51,154 nt of DNA from an uncultured Acidobacteriota bacterium (GTDB lineage Bacteria > Acidobacteriota > Vicinamibacteria > Vicinamibacterales > CAVVIG01), in assembly GCA_902825985.1 (NCBI GenBank), contig CADEDC010000009.1:1-51154 (forward strand). The letters run 5' to 3'. The notes beneath the pieces were generated by a model. That model was not told where the DNA came from, searched no databases, and saw nothing but the letters and a program-made list of their open reading frames with translations. The stretch's first letter is position 1. Every line of letters starts with the position of its first letter. Shown here in pieces: positions 25,640 to 33,861 of this stretch. The translations under genes were made by a program, and so were the position numbers.

Positions 25640-27067
25640 ATGTCGAAGAGCCTGGGCGCTCTGCCCCCGACGCTGATCCGCGGGCTCGGGCTCGTTGCCG
25701 CCACGTCCATCGTGGTCGGCAGCGTCATCGGCACCGGAGTCTTCCTCAAGACCCGGGTGATGATGTGCAACGTCGAGTCGCCGTCGCTGGTGCTGTTGGC
25801 CTGGATCGTCGCCGGCCTGCTCAGCCTGGCCGGCGCGCTCACCTACGGTGAGCTGTCGGCGATGATGCCGCACGCTGGCGGCGAGTACGTCTTCATCCGC
25901 GAGGGCTACGGCAAGCGGCTCGCCTTTCTCTATGGGTGGACGCAGTTCGCCGTCGCCTATTCCGGCAGCCAGGCGGCCAAGGGCGTCGGCTTCGCCATCT
26001 TCCTCGACGCCGTCGTCGGCGGCTCGCTCGACCACACCCTCTTCACGGTGCATCTGTTCGGTCTCTCGCTCCCGTTCGGTCTCGTCCAGGCCGTCGCCGT
26101 GGGGGCCATCGTCGGGGCAACCGCGGTGAACTGCCTGGCGGTGACGATTGGCGGCCGCATTTCGGTCTTTCTGACGACCTTGAAGATCGTCATCGTGGTC
26201 GGGATCGGACTCGGCGCCTTCCTGCTGGCACGGGGCAGCTGGGACCACATGACCCTGACGAGCCTCGGCGCGACCTGCGACGGGGTGGACGCCAGCGCGC
26301 GGGGCGGCCTGGCCGGCTTTGGCGCCGCGCTGATCGGCGCGCTGTGGGCCTACGACGGTTGGACGAACGCGACGACGGTCGCCGGCGAAGTGCGGGATCC
26401 GCAGCGGGTGATGCCGATTGCCCTGATCGGCGGCACGGCCATCGTCGGCGCGCTCTATGTCTTCGTCAATGCCGGCTACCTGTACGTGCTGACACCGCTG
26501 GCCATCGCCGACGTCAGCCCGACCTCCTCGGTGGCGACCGAGGTTGTGCGGCAGTTCCTCGGGCCCACCGCGGTCGCGCTGGTCGCCGTCGCGATGCTCG
26601 TGTCGACGGTCGGCACGCTGCACACCGGCACGATGGCCGGCGCCCGCATCTCCTACGCGATGGCGAAGGACGGGCTGTTCTTCGCGCCGATGGCGGCGGT
26701 CAGCCAGACCACGCGGGTGCCGGTGAACGCGCTGGTCTGGCAATGTGCCTGGTCGTGCGTGCTGGCGCTGTCGGGCTCCTACGACACGCTCACCGACTAC
26801 GTCATCTTCTCGGCCTGGATCTTCTACGCGCTGAACACGGCGAGCGTCTTCATCCTGCGGCGGACGCGGCCGGACGCCGCGCGTCCGTACCGCACCGTCG
26901 GCTACCCGGTGGTGCCGATCGTGTTCATCGTGGTGGCCGGCTGGCTCATCGTGAACACGCTGACCGCGACGCCGCGGCAGGCGCTCGCCGGCCTCGGCAT
27001 CATCCTGGCGGGTGTGCCGATCTACGCGTACTGGGGGTCCGGCTCGCGAACCGCCGGACGGCAGTAG
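25640..27067 (+). CDS. APC-superfamily amino acid permease
   Basis: 475 aa with twelve hydrophobic segments. The first helix has the Gly-rich TSIVVGSVIGTGVFLKT substrate-binding signature, and YGELSAMMPHAGGEYVFIRE is the usual loop-2/helix-3 motif of the LAT/AdiC-like branch. It imports or exchanges amino acids across the inner membrane; specificity is unknown. It is transcribed toward cox operon 1 but 106 bases separate its stop from coxB, so it may be independent. Confidence 0.9.
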   Translation: MSKSLGALPPTLIRGLGLVAATSIVVGSVIGTGVFLKTRVMMCNVESPSLVLLAWIVAGLLSLAGALTYGELSAMMPHAGGEYVFIREGYGKRLAFLYGWTQFAVAYSGSQAAKGVGFAIFLDAVVGGSLDHTLFTVHLFGLSLPFGLVQAVAVGAIVGATAVNCLAVTIGGRISVFLTTLKIVIVVGIGLGAFLLARGSWDHMTLTSLGATCDGVDASARGGLAGFGAALIGALWAYDGWTNATTVAGEVRDPQRVMPIALIGGTAIVGALYVFVNAGYLYVLTPLAIADVSPTSSVATEVVRQFLGPTAVALVAVAMLVSTVGTLHTGTMAGARISYAMAKDGLFFAPMAAVSQTTRVPVNALVWQCAWSCVLALSGSYDTLTDYVIFSAWIFYALNTASVFILRRTRPDAARPYRTVGYPVVPIVFIVVAGWLIVNTLTATPRQALAGLGIILAGVPIYAYWGSGSRTAGRQ

Positions 27068-27173
27068 CGCAGGGCGGCGTCGGGTCCGGCAGGTGCCGGA
27101 CTTCCGGCACCGCCGACGGCAGCGGTTCACCCGGCGCGGAAGCAGCAGTCGGGTTATTCTTGCGCAGATACGC

Positions 27174-28010
27174 ATGTCCACGCAGACGTCAGTGTTCCAT
27201 TCGTCGACGGTCGCGCTTCTGTTCGCCGGGCTCGGCCTCGGCGGCGCGTGGTATGGCGCGAGCATCGTCATGCCGAGCCTGGCCAGCCGCCACGGCGCCG
27301 GCATCGACTCGATGCTCAGCTACCTGCTGGTCACGACCGGCATCCTGTTCGTCGCCGGCTACTGTGCGCTCGCCTGGTTCATCTGGACCGGGGCACGCCG
27401 TCGACGTATCGACCAGCGTCTCACCAGGCGGCGGACCGAATGGCTCGTCTCCGGCGCGCTCGGTCTGGCCGTGGGGCTGATTGCCGAGGGAGGAGTGCTC
27501 GCCATCGGCATGCCGGTCTGGTCCGAGTACTTCGACGCGACGCCGCCGGCCGATGCGGTCACCGTCGAAATCACCGCCCAGCAGTTCCTCTGGAACGTCC
27601 GCTATCCTGGGGCCGACGGCCAGTTCGGCCGCAATTCCGCCGCCGCGATGGACGACGTAAGCAACCCGCTCGGACTCGACCGCGCCGATCCGGCGGGCCG
27701 CGACGACGTCGTGACCCAGAACGTGATGGCGGTTCCGCTCGGCCGGGCCGTCCGCCTGCGCCTGCGTTCGAAGGATGTCATCCACAGCTTCTTCCTGCCG
27801 AACTTCCGGGTGAAGCAGGACATCGTGCCCGGCATGACGCCTGAAGTGGTCTTCTTCCCGACGCGCGAAGGGTCGTTCGAGATCGCGTGCTCCGAACTCT
27901 GCGGCCTGGCGCACTATCGCATGCGCGGCTTCTTCGACGTGTTGTCACCGGCGGCGTTCGATCGCTGGCTCGCCGAACAAGCGACACCCACGGCGGGAGG
28001 CCCGCGATGA
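27174..28010 (+). CDS. coxB: Cytochrome c oxidase subunit II (operon 1)
   Basis: 278 aa. Three hydrophobic segments precede the cupredoxin domain (two is usual). The CuA ligands are all present: His204 in DVIHSFFLPNFRVKQ, Cys239, Glu241 and Cys243 in CSELCG, His247 and Met250 in LAHYRM. The aromatic electron-entry region is QQFLWN (137-141). There is no C-terminal cytochrome c domain, so a separate donor is needed. CuA shows that the enzyme takes electrons from a periplasmic carrier and not from quinol. The stop overlaps the coxA start (ATGA). A TATTCT box lies 13 bases before the start. Confidence 0.92.
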   Translation: MSTQTSVFHSSTVALLFAGLGLGGAWYGASIVMPSLASRHGAGIDSMLSYLLVTTGILFVAGYCALAWFIWTGARRRRIDQRLTRRRTEWLVSGALGLAVGLIAEGGVLAIGMPVWSEYFDATPPADAVTVEITAQQFLWNVRYPGADGQFGRNSAAAMDDVSNPLGLDRADPAGRDDVVTQNVMAVPLGRAVRLRLRSKDVIHSFFLPNFRVKQDIVPGMTPEVVFFPTREGSFEIACSELCGLAHYRMRGFFDVLSPAAFDRWLAEQATPTAGGPR

Positions 28011-29791
28011 GCCACGCGGCGACGACCGTGCCGGGCCACGACCAATCGCATCCCGAACTGGGCTTCATCCGACGGTACGTCTTCAGCCTCGACCACAAGG
28101 TGATCGGCATCCAGTACATCGTCACCGGCCTGCTGATGGCGCTGGTCGGAGCGGCGCTCGCGACGCTCATCCGGCTGCAGCTCGGCTGGCCCGAACGGAC
28201 GTGGCCGCTGCTCGCGCAACTGCTGCCCAAAGGCTACGCCGGCGGCGTGATGGCGCCCGAGTTCTACCTCGCGGTCGTGACGATGCACGGGACGATCATG
28301 GTGTTCTTCTTCATGTCGTACGTGCTGGTCAGCGGTTTCGGGAACTACCTGGTGCCGCTGCAGGTCGGGGCGCGCGACATGGCGTTCCCGCTCGCGAACA
28401 TGCTGTCGTTCTGGATCGGCGCGCTCTCGGCGCTGCTGATGATCGCCTCGTTCTTCGTCGAGGGGGGCGCGGCAGCCGCCGGCTGGACCGCGTATCCGCC
28501 GCTCAGCGCCGTGGCCACGGCGGTGCCGGGCTCCGGCATGGGCCAGACGATCTGGCTGCTCAGCATGGCGTTCTTCATCGCGTCGTTCACCCTCAGCGGC
28601 CTCAACATCGTCGCGACCGTGTTCAGCGTCCGCGCGCCCGGGATGTCGATGTGGCGGATGCCGTTGACGGTGTGGTCCTATTTCATCGCGTCGATCCTCG
28701 GGCTGCTGGCGTTTCCGGCGCTGACCGCGGCGGCGGTCATGCTGCTCTTCGATCGGCACGCCGGCACCAGCTTCTTCCTGCCCGCCGGCCTCGTCGTCGG
28801 GGGCCGGCACCTCACCAACTCGGGTGGATCGCCGCTGCTCTGGCAGCATCTCTTCTGGTTCCTCGGCCATCCCGAGGTCTACGTGCTGATCCTGCCGGCG
28901 CTCGGCATCGCCTGCGACATCATCCCGGCGTTCACCCGCAAGCCGATCTTCGGCTACCGCCTGTCGGTGTGGTGCCTGGTCGCGGTCGGCGCCCTCAGCA
29001 TGGTGGTCTGGGGCCACCACATGTTCGTGAGCGGCATGAGTCCGTTCACCGGCGAGTACTTCTCGATCGCGACGATGACGATCACCCTGCCGATGACGGT
29101 GTTCGGCGTCAACATGCTGGCCAGCCTGCGCGGCGGTGCGATCCGGATGGGCGTGCCGATGATGTTCTCGTGTGCGGTGCTGGCGCTGTTCGGCAGCGGC
29201 GGCCTCGGCGGCCTGTATCTCGGCAACGCCACCGCCGACATGCAATTGACCGACACCTACTTCGTGGTCGGCCATTTCCACATGATGATCGGCGGCGTCA
29301 CGCTGATGGCGACCTTCGGCGGCCTGCACTACTGGTTTCCCAAGATGTTCGGGCGGATGATGAACGAGACGATCGGCAAGGCGCACTTCTGGCTGACGTT
29401 CACGCCGTTCTTCATCATCTTCTTCATGCAGCACTTCCTCGGCATCCAGGGGGCGCCGCGCCGCTACTACGCTTTCACCGCCTACGATTTCCTGCGCGAG
29501 ACGCGGATCCAGAATCTGGTGGTCAGCAGCTGTGCGATGGTGCTCATCGCGAGCCAGTCACTGTTCGTCGTCAACTTCGTCTGGAGTCTCTTCCGGGGGG
29601 CGCCGGCGGCCGACAATCCGTGGGAGGCGACGACGCTGGAATGGACCACCAGTTCGCCGCCGCCGCACGACAACTTCGGTCAGGCGGAGCTGACGGTACA
29701 CCGCTGGCCGTACGAGTACGGCGTCGAGTCCGGTGACCGGGACTTCGCCGACCAGCGGGTGCCGCCGGGGCGGGTGCCGGTGACGGCGTAG
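28007..29791 (+). CDS. coxA: Cytochrome c oxidase subunit I, aa3-type (operon 1)
   Basis: 594 aa, heme-copper oxidase catalytic subunit. Ligands present: His94 and His425 for the low-spin heme, His423 for heme a3, and His288, His337, His338 for CuB with the cross-linked Tyr292 (GHPEVY). D-channel residues Asp124 (GARDMAFP) and Asn131 and Glu290 are kept, so it is A-type. The K-channel lysine, expected at the fifth position after the start of the PTGIK segment, is Phe366 (LPMTVF). The GGGAGG ribosome site overlaps the end of coxB. It reduces oxygen to water and pumps protons in the inner membrane. Confidence 0.95.
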   Translation: MSHAATTVPGHDQSHPELGFIRRYVFSLDHKVIGIQYIVTGLLMALVGAALATLIRLQLGWPERTWPLLAQLLPKGYAGGVMAPEFYLAVVTMHGTIMVFFFMSYVLVSGFGNYLVPLQVGARDMAFPLANMLSFWIGALSALLMIASFFVEGGAAAAGWTAYPPLSAVATAVPGSGMGQTIWLLSMAFFIASFTLSGLNIVATVFSVRAPGMSMWRMPLTVWSYFIASILGLLAFPALTAAAVMLLFDRHAGTSFFLPAGLVVGGRHLTNSGGSPLLWQHLFWFLGHPEVYVLILPALGIACDIIPAFTRKPIFGYRLSVWCLVAVGALSMVVWGHHMFVSGMSPFTGEYFSIATMTITLPMTVFGVNMLASLRGGAIRMGVPMMFSCAVLALFGSGGLGGLYLGNATADMQLTDTYFVVGHFHMMIGGVTLMATFGGLHYWFPKMFGRMMNETIGKAHFWLTFTPFFIIFFMQHFLGIQGAPRRYYAFTAYDFLRETRIQNLVVSSCAMVLIASQSLFVVNFVWSLFRGAPAADNPWEATTLEWTTSSPPPHDNFGQAELTVHRWPYEYGVESGDRDFADQRVPPGRVPVTA

Positions 29792-29806
29792 CCGGCGGAG
29801 GGAGTC

Positions 29807-30382
29807 ATGCAACTGGCGCTCGAGCCCGAACTGAGTCGGCGCGAGGAGACGGTCCGGCTGGGTCTGTGGATGTTTCTCGCGACGGTCGCGATGCTGTTCG
29901 CGGCGTTCGCCAGCGCCTACCTCGTGCGGCGCGGCGGCAGCGACTGGATGCGGATCAACCTGCCGCCGGTGCTGTGGTTGAATACCGCGCTGCTGGTGGC
30001 GGGCAGCGGCGCGCTGGAGGCGGCGCACGCCGTCGGTGCGCGGCGCCGCTGGCTGTCGGCGAGCGCCGCCTGCGGCGTCGCGCTCGCCCTCGGCGTCGGC
30101 TTCCTGCTCGGCCAGCTCGTGGCCTGGGAGCAGCTGCTGTCGGCCGGCGTCGACATGCCGGAGAGTCCGCACAGCTCGTTCTTCTACATGCTCACCGGCG
30201 CCCACGCGCTGCACGTGGTGGCGGCGCTGGGTGTGATGCTGTGGACCGGATTGCTGACATGGACCGGCGCCGGGCGCCGCCAGCCGCGCCGCTGGGCGGC
30301 AGCCATGCACTCGACGCGGACCATCTGGCACTTCCTGCTCGGCGTGTGGCTCTTCGTCTTCGCGCTCATCTCACTCTATTGA
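29807..30382 (+). CDS. Cytochrome c oxidase subunit III-like protein (operon 1, first copy)
   Basis: 191 aa with five hydrophobic segments, as in the shorter subunit III of quinol and caa3-type oxidases. It starts RREETVRLGLWMFLATVAML, where the helix that would carry the lipid-binding Glu in canonical subunit III has Thr-Val in that region. It ends with the family's WHFLLGVWLFVFALISLY. The GGAGGGAG ribosome site precedes the ATG. It sits between coxA and a second subunit III gene. Confidence 0.85.
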   Translation: MQLALEPELSRREETVRLGLWMFLATVAMLFAAFASAYLVRRGGSDWMRINLPPVLWLNTALLVAGSGALEAAHAVGARRRWLSASAACGVALALGVGFLLGQLVAWEQLLSAGVDMPESPHSSFFYMLTGAHALHVVAALGVMLWTGLLTWTGAGRRQPRRWAAAMHSTRTIWHFLLGVWLFVFALISLY

Positions 30383-30590
30383 CGCCAGACGAGAACGGAC
30401 GCACACGGCAGACAGTCGGAGGCGACGGACGCATGGGACGACAACGCAACGATGGGCACGGCCGGGGGGGCGACCACAGGCGGACGGCTGCGTCGGCGGC
30501 CGCCGGCCGGCGGCCCGCCCGCGACCTCGACCGGCGGTTCGGCCGGGCCGGCGACGCCGCCGCGGCCGGCCTCGCGTGGAGCGTCTCCCG

Positions 30591-31193
30591 ATGATGCCGG
30601 TGGCCCGCCCGGCGGCGTGGGACGGCGGCGTCTGCCCGTTCGCCGCCGGCTGGCAGCGCGTCCTCATGTGGTGGTTCATCGTCGGCGACGGGCTGTTGTT
30701 CGGCGCCTTCCTGGCCGCCTATGGCTACGCCCGGCTGATCGCCACGACGTGGCCGGATTCGTCGGTCGTGTTCAGCCTCCCGTACCTGGCGGCGATGACA
30801 CTCGTCCTGAATACGAGCAGCGCGATGATGGCGAGCGGAGTGGCGGCGGCGCGGCGCGGCGCCTGGCCGACCGCCCGGCGGTGGCTGCTGGCCACCACGC
30901 TGGGCGGCGTGCTGTTCCTCGGGATGCAGGCCGACGAGTGGCGCCACGCGATCGCGGCCGGCGCGCGGCTGTCCGGCAACCCGTGGGGTGACGCGTCGTT
31001 CGGGGCCTATTTCTTCCTGATCACCGGATTCCACGGCACGCACGTCCTGCTCGGCGTGCTGATCCTGACCATCGCGACGGCGCGCGTCGCAACCCGGCGC
31101 GCGACGCCGCTCGGCATCGAACTCGTCGGGCTCTACTGGCACTTCGTCGAACTGGTGTGGGTGTTCATCTTCACGTTGTTCTACCTGCTGTGA
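30591..31193 (+). CDS. Cytochrome c oxidase subunit III-like protein (operon 1, second copy)
   Basis: 200 aa, five hydrophobic segments, similar family to the preceding gene but a distinct sequence: WWFIVGDGLLFGAFLAAYGY in the first helix and ITGFHGTHVLLGVLILTI and WHFVELVWVFIFTLFYLL later, as in canonical subunit III. The start is the ATG at 30591, because GGAG lies 9 bases upstream; an in-frame GTG at 30576 overlaps that site. The 208-base gap before it holds no convincing gene. Confidence 0.85.
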   Translation: MMPVARPAAWDGGVCPFAAGWQRVLMWWFIVGDGLLFGAFLAAYGYARLIATTWPDSSVVFSLPYLAAMTLVLNTSSAMMASGVAAARRGAWPTARRWLLATTLGGVLFLGMQADEWRHAIAAGARLSGNPWGDASFGAYFFLITGFHGTHVLLGVLILTIATARVATRRATPLGIELVGLYWHFVELVWVFIFTLFYLL

Positions 31194-31219
31194 AGGGCGT
31201 GGTGCGTCGCGGGGTGACC

Positions 31220-31543
31220 ATGACTGACAGGTCTGACAGGTTCTCGGCGGGCGGCGAATCGGTGCGTCTCTACTGGGCGACGTGGGCGGCACTGCTGGCC
31301 CTGACCCTGGTCATGCTGCTGCTCGACACGGCACCGGTGGCACGCCCGTGGCTCGTCGCCGTCCTGCTCGTCGCGATGCTGGCGAAGGTGGCGCTCATCG
31401 CCGGCAACTTCATGCACCTGCGGCACGCGCACGCCGGCCTCGTCTGGACGTTCATCGCCGGGCTGCTGATCACCGGGCTCACGCTCTACGTCCTGATCGT
31501 CCCGGATGCGCTGCGCATCCGCGACATGCTGGTGAACCGATGA
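31220..31543 (+). CDS. Cytochrome c oxidase subunit IV (COX4_pro, operon 1)
   Basis: 107 aa, three hydrophobic segments. The prokaryotic subunit IV pattern is present, with NFMHLRHAHAGLVWTF between segments two and three; the equivalent in operon 2 is ACYFMHL. It is a small accessory subunit of the aa3 oxidase in the inner membrane. The frame may start from a GTG two codons before the ATG. Confidence 0.85.
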   Translation: MTDRSDRFSAGGESVRLYWATWAALLALTLVMLLLDTAPVARPWLVAVLLVAMLAKVALIAGNFMHLRHAHAGLVWTFIAGLLITGLTLYVLIVPDALRIRDMLVNR

Positions 31544-31800
31544 CGCGCCGGTCGCAGGTGATGACGGCACTGGCGCTGGTCGTCGTCGTGCTGACCGGCG
31601 ACGGCGCCGCGGCACAGTGCGCGATGTGCAAAACGCTGCTCGCGACGCCCGAGGGGCAGGCGATGATCGCCGGGCTGCGCAGCGGCATCCTGCTGCTGCT
31701 GGCGGCGCCGTTCGCGGTCTTCGCCACCGTCGCGACGCTCGCCGTGCGGGCCCAGCGTCGCCGGCGGGCCGCGGCGACGGCCGGAGCCGGCCGTGAATAA
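31540..31800 (+). CDS. Small CxxC single-span protein (operon 1)
   Basis: 86 aa. A signal-like N-terminus is followed by a CxxC pair (QCAMCKTLLA, residues about 27-30), a single hydrophobic segment (residues 48-68) and an Arg-rich tail (RAQRRRRAA). The pair of cysteines should face the periplasm. The ATG overlaps the coxD stop (ATGA) and the stop overlaps the next gene by 8 bases, so it is firmly part of the operon. Its layout matches the protein at 40889-41182 in operon 2. Function unknown; copper or heme handling is one guess. Confidence 0.75.
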   Translation: MTRRSQVMTALALVVVVLTGDGAAAQCAMCKTLLATPEGQAMIAGLRSGILLLLAAPFAVFATVATLAVRAQRRRRAAATAGAGRE

Positions 31801-32314
31801 CCCGGAGGTGTGGTTGCGAGGGCCGCTGCCCGGCTATCCGCCGTTGCTGCTGCCGGTCGCCCACGCCCTGCTGCAATCGCGGGAGGACATCGAACGTCTG
31901 GCCCAGACCGTGCCGACCGAGCACGTCTGGGAGAGGCCCGGGGGGGCGGCGTCGATCGGCTTCCACATCGGGCACGCCGCCGGCAGTCTCGACCGCCTGG
32001 CCACCTACGCCCGGGGCGAGATGCTCGACGACGAGCAGTTGCGCCGGTTGAAGGCCGAGGACGACGCGGACGCGCGGCCGCTCGGCGAGGTCGCGGCGGA
32101 GACCCTGGCGGTGATCGACCGCACGCTCGCCCAGATCCGCGCGACGTCCGACGCGTCGCTGCTCGAGGGACGCAGGGTCGGTCGCGCCGGCCTGCCGTCG
32201 ACCGTCATCGGCCTGCTGGTGCATCTCGCGGAACATACGACCCGGCATGTGGGACAGGCGATCACCACGGCCGCCGTGCTGCGCGGGCTGCGACCGCGAT
32301 CCGGGGAGCGATGA
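31793..32314 (+). CDS. DinB-family protein (end of cox operon 1)
   Basis: 173 aa from a GTG with GGAG upstream. It is a four-helix bundle with His in IGFHIGHAAGSLDRL and a final HLAEHTTRHVGQ, the DinB metal-site pattern. It is unlike the one at 12564. It is the last gene of the transcript and overlaps the CxxC gene by 8 bases. Its job with an oxidase is unknown; DinB-like proteins can be thiol transferases or metal-binding. Confidence 0.8.
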   Translation: MNNPEVWLRGPLPGYPPLLLPVAHALLQSREDIERLAQTVPTEHVWERPGGAASIGFHIGHAAGSLDRLATYARGEMLDDEQLRRLKAEDDADARPLGEVAAETLAVIDRTLAQIRATSDASLLEGRRVGRAGLPSTVIGLLVHLAEHTTRHVGQAITTAAVLRGLRPRSGER

Positions 32315-32368
32315 CCCGCGGCGGCGTCCGACCCGGTGCACCGCCGACGTTTGACACGCCGCCGACGC

Positions 32369-32397
32369 TTGACAATCACTGGCAGGAGTCATACGTT
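32369..32397 (+). promoter_or_regulatory. Candidate promoter of the flavin monooxygenase
   Basis: TTGACA (32369-32374), 17 bases, TACGTT (32392-32397). A second TTGACA lies 18 bases upstream at 32351-32356. The -10 box is weak (three matches). The predicted transcript would have a leader of about 165 bases before the ATG at 32569. I saw no clear gene in that 254-base gap. Confidence 0.4.
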
Positions 32398-32568
32398 GCA
32401 TCGTCACGTGGTTCGCCAGACCGAGCATGATGGCGGGCATCTCCACCGACCGCGACACGCCGATGTTCGCCTGCGCGAAGGCACCCATCGACGCGATCCT
32501 CGCGCGGCTGGCGAACATGGATTCGCAACGTTCACCCTATCGCGCAGTGTGCATGGAGAGCAGACGCG

Positions 32569-33774
32569 ATGCTTCGTCATCCCGATCCTGAGGTCCTCGT
32601 CGTCGGCGCCGGTCCGGTCGGTCTCGTCGCCGCGCTGTGTCTGCAGCGGCAGGGGGTGCGCACGGAAATCATCGACATGCACCGCCTCGCCCACCAGCAC
32701 AGTTACGCACTGGCGCTCCACCCGCGGACGCTCCGCATCCTCGAGGAGGCCGGCCTCTCCGAGGCGGTGATCGGGGCGGGGCGGAAACTGACGAAGGTGG
32801 CGTATTACGAAGGCCGGGAGCGGCATGCCGAAATCGACTACTCGGCCCTCGCGTCCGAGCATCCGTATCTGCTGGTGCTCCGACAGAGCCTGCTCGAGAG
32901 GGCCGCGGAGGCGGCGCTCCACCAACACGGGCTCGAGGTCCGCTGGGGTCACCGCCTGCAGTCGCTCAACGCCGCGGCGGTCCCGCCGCAGGCCGAGGTG
33001 GCACAGCTCGATCAGGTCGCGTCCGGGTATCCCGTCGCGCACACCGAGTGGGTCGTCGCCCGGAGCGAGACGGCGCGGCCGGCCTACGTCATCGGCGCCG
33101 ACGGCTACGACTCGGCCGTCCGCCGCATGGCCGGCATCGAGATGGAGGAGCATGGCGCCGGCACCGTCGTGTCCGTCTTCGAGGTCGAAGCGGCCGGGGA
33201 GCTTCCCGGCGAAGTTCGGGTCATGCTCGATGCCGACACGACGAGCGTCTACTGGCCCCTGGAGGAGGGGCGATGCCGCTGGGGCTTCCAGATTGCCGAC
33301 GCCGCCGGCCACGAGGCGTCGATGGAGCGGCTCGAGCAGCTGATCGCCGCGCGGGCGCCCTGGTGCACGGCGCGGCCGACCCGGATCTACTGGTCGACCC
33401 TGGCGCTGTTCGCGACGCGTGTGGCGCGAAGCTTCGGCACCGGCGGCGTCTGGCTCGCCGGTGACGCCGCCCACCAGGCGGCGCCGGTGGGCGTGCACAG
33501 CATGAACTCCGGCCTCGTGGAAGGCCGCGAACTGGCGGCGCGGATGACGCAGGCGCTGCGCGGCGGTGCCGGGCCGGGGCGGCTCCAGGAGTTCGCGTCC
33601 GAGACGCGCCAGGCGTGGCAACGGCTCGTCGGCGCGGAGCGGGAGGTGGGCGCCTTGCCGGGCGCCTCCGCCTGGGTGCGCGAGGCCCGGACGAGGATCG
33701 TGGCATGCGTTCCGGCGTCGGGCGACGACCTCGAGCCGCTGCTCCGGCAGGTCGGGCTGACGCTCGCGTCGTGA
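32569..33774 (+). CDS. FAD-dependent aromatic-ring-hydroxylase-like monooxygenase (PF01494)
   Basis: 401 aa. N-terminal GxGxxG (VVGAGPVGLVAALCL, residues 11-25), the DG motif in VIGADGYDSAVRRMAG and the second FAD motif GDAAHQAAPVGVHSMNSG with the unusual Ala-Pro-Val-Gly in place of the more common Pro-Pro-Gly-Gly. The family hydroxylates aromatic or related compounds with NAD(P)H. A ubiquinone- or menaquinone-related role could be considered because of the respiratory neighbours, but nothing in the sequence proves it. GGAGAG precedes the ATG. Confidence 0.82.
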   Translation: MLRHPDPEVLVVGAGPVGLVAALCLQRQGVRTEIIDMHRLAHQHSYALALHPRTLRILEEAGLSEAVIGAGRKLTKVAYYEGRERHAEIDYSALASEHPYLLVLRQSLLERAAEAALHQHGLEVRWGHRLQSLNAAAVPPQAEVAQLDQVASGYPVAHTEWVVARSETARPAYVIGADGYDSAVRRMAGIEMEEHGAGTVVSVFEVEAAGELPGEVRVMLDADTTSVYWPLEEGRCRWGFQIADAAGHEASMERLEQLIAARAPWCTARPTRIYWSTLALFATRVARSFGTGGVWLAGDAAHQAAPVGVHSMNSGLVEGRELAARMTQALRGGAGPGRLQEFASETRQAWQRLVGAEREVGALPGASAWVREARTRIVACVPASGDDLEPLLRQVGLTLAS

Positions 33775-33796
33775 CCAGGCGGCGCCGATCCGGCGC

Positions 33797-33825
33797 TTGA
33801 CTCCCGCGATGGCCGATGGTAGAAA
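33797..33825 (+). promoter_or_regulatory. Sigma-70-type promoter of cox operon 2
   Basis: TTGACT (33797-33802), 17 bases, TAGAAA (33820-33825), then 36 bases to the TTG start at 33862. The -35 matches five and the -10 four of six consensus positions. It is the only good promoter before the ActCD gene. Confidence 0.6.
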
Positions 33826-33861
33826 CGCGCCACTCTCATACACTCAGAGCGGGGAGACGGC

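Noticed and set aside
27174-29791. Operon 1 as a bo3-type quinol oxidase
   Set aside because: CoxB keeps all CuA ligands (His204, Cys239, Cys243, His247, Met250), so electrons come from a periplasmic carrier.
30433-30594. 53-codon frame between the two subunit III genes, with a GGAGG upstream
   Set aside because: The composition is Arg/Gly/Ala-rich with no span or motif, and it overlaps the GGAG and start of the second subunit III gene. It looks like a chance frame.
32427-32589. Short frame before the flavin monooxygenase
   Set aside because: About 53 codons, no ribosome site, runs into the next gene, no recognisable pattern.
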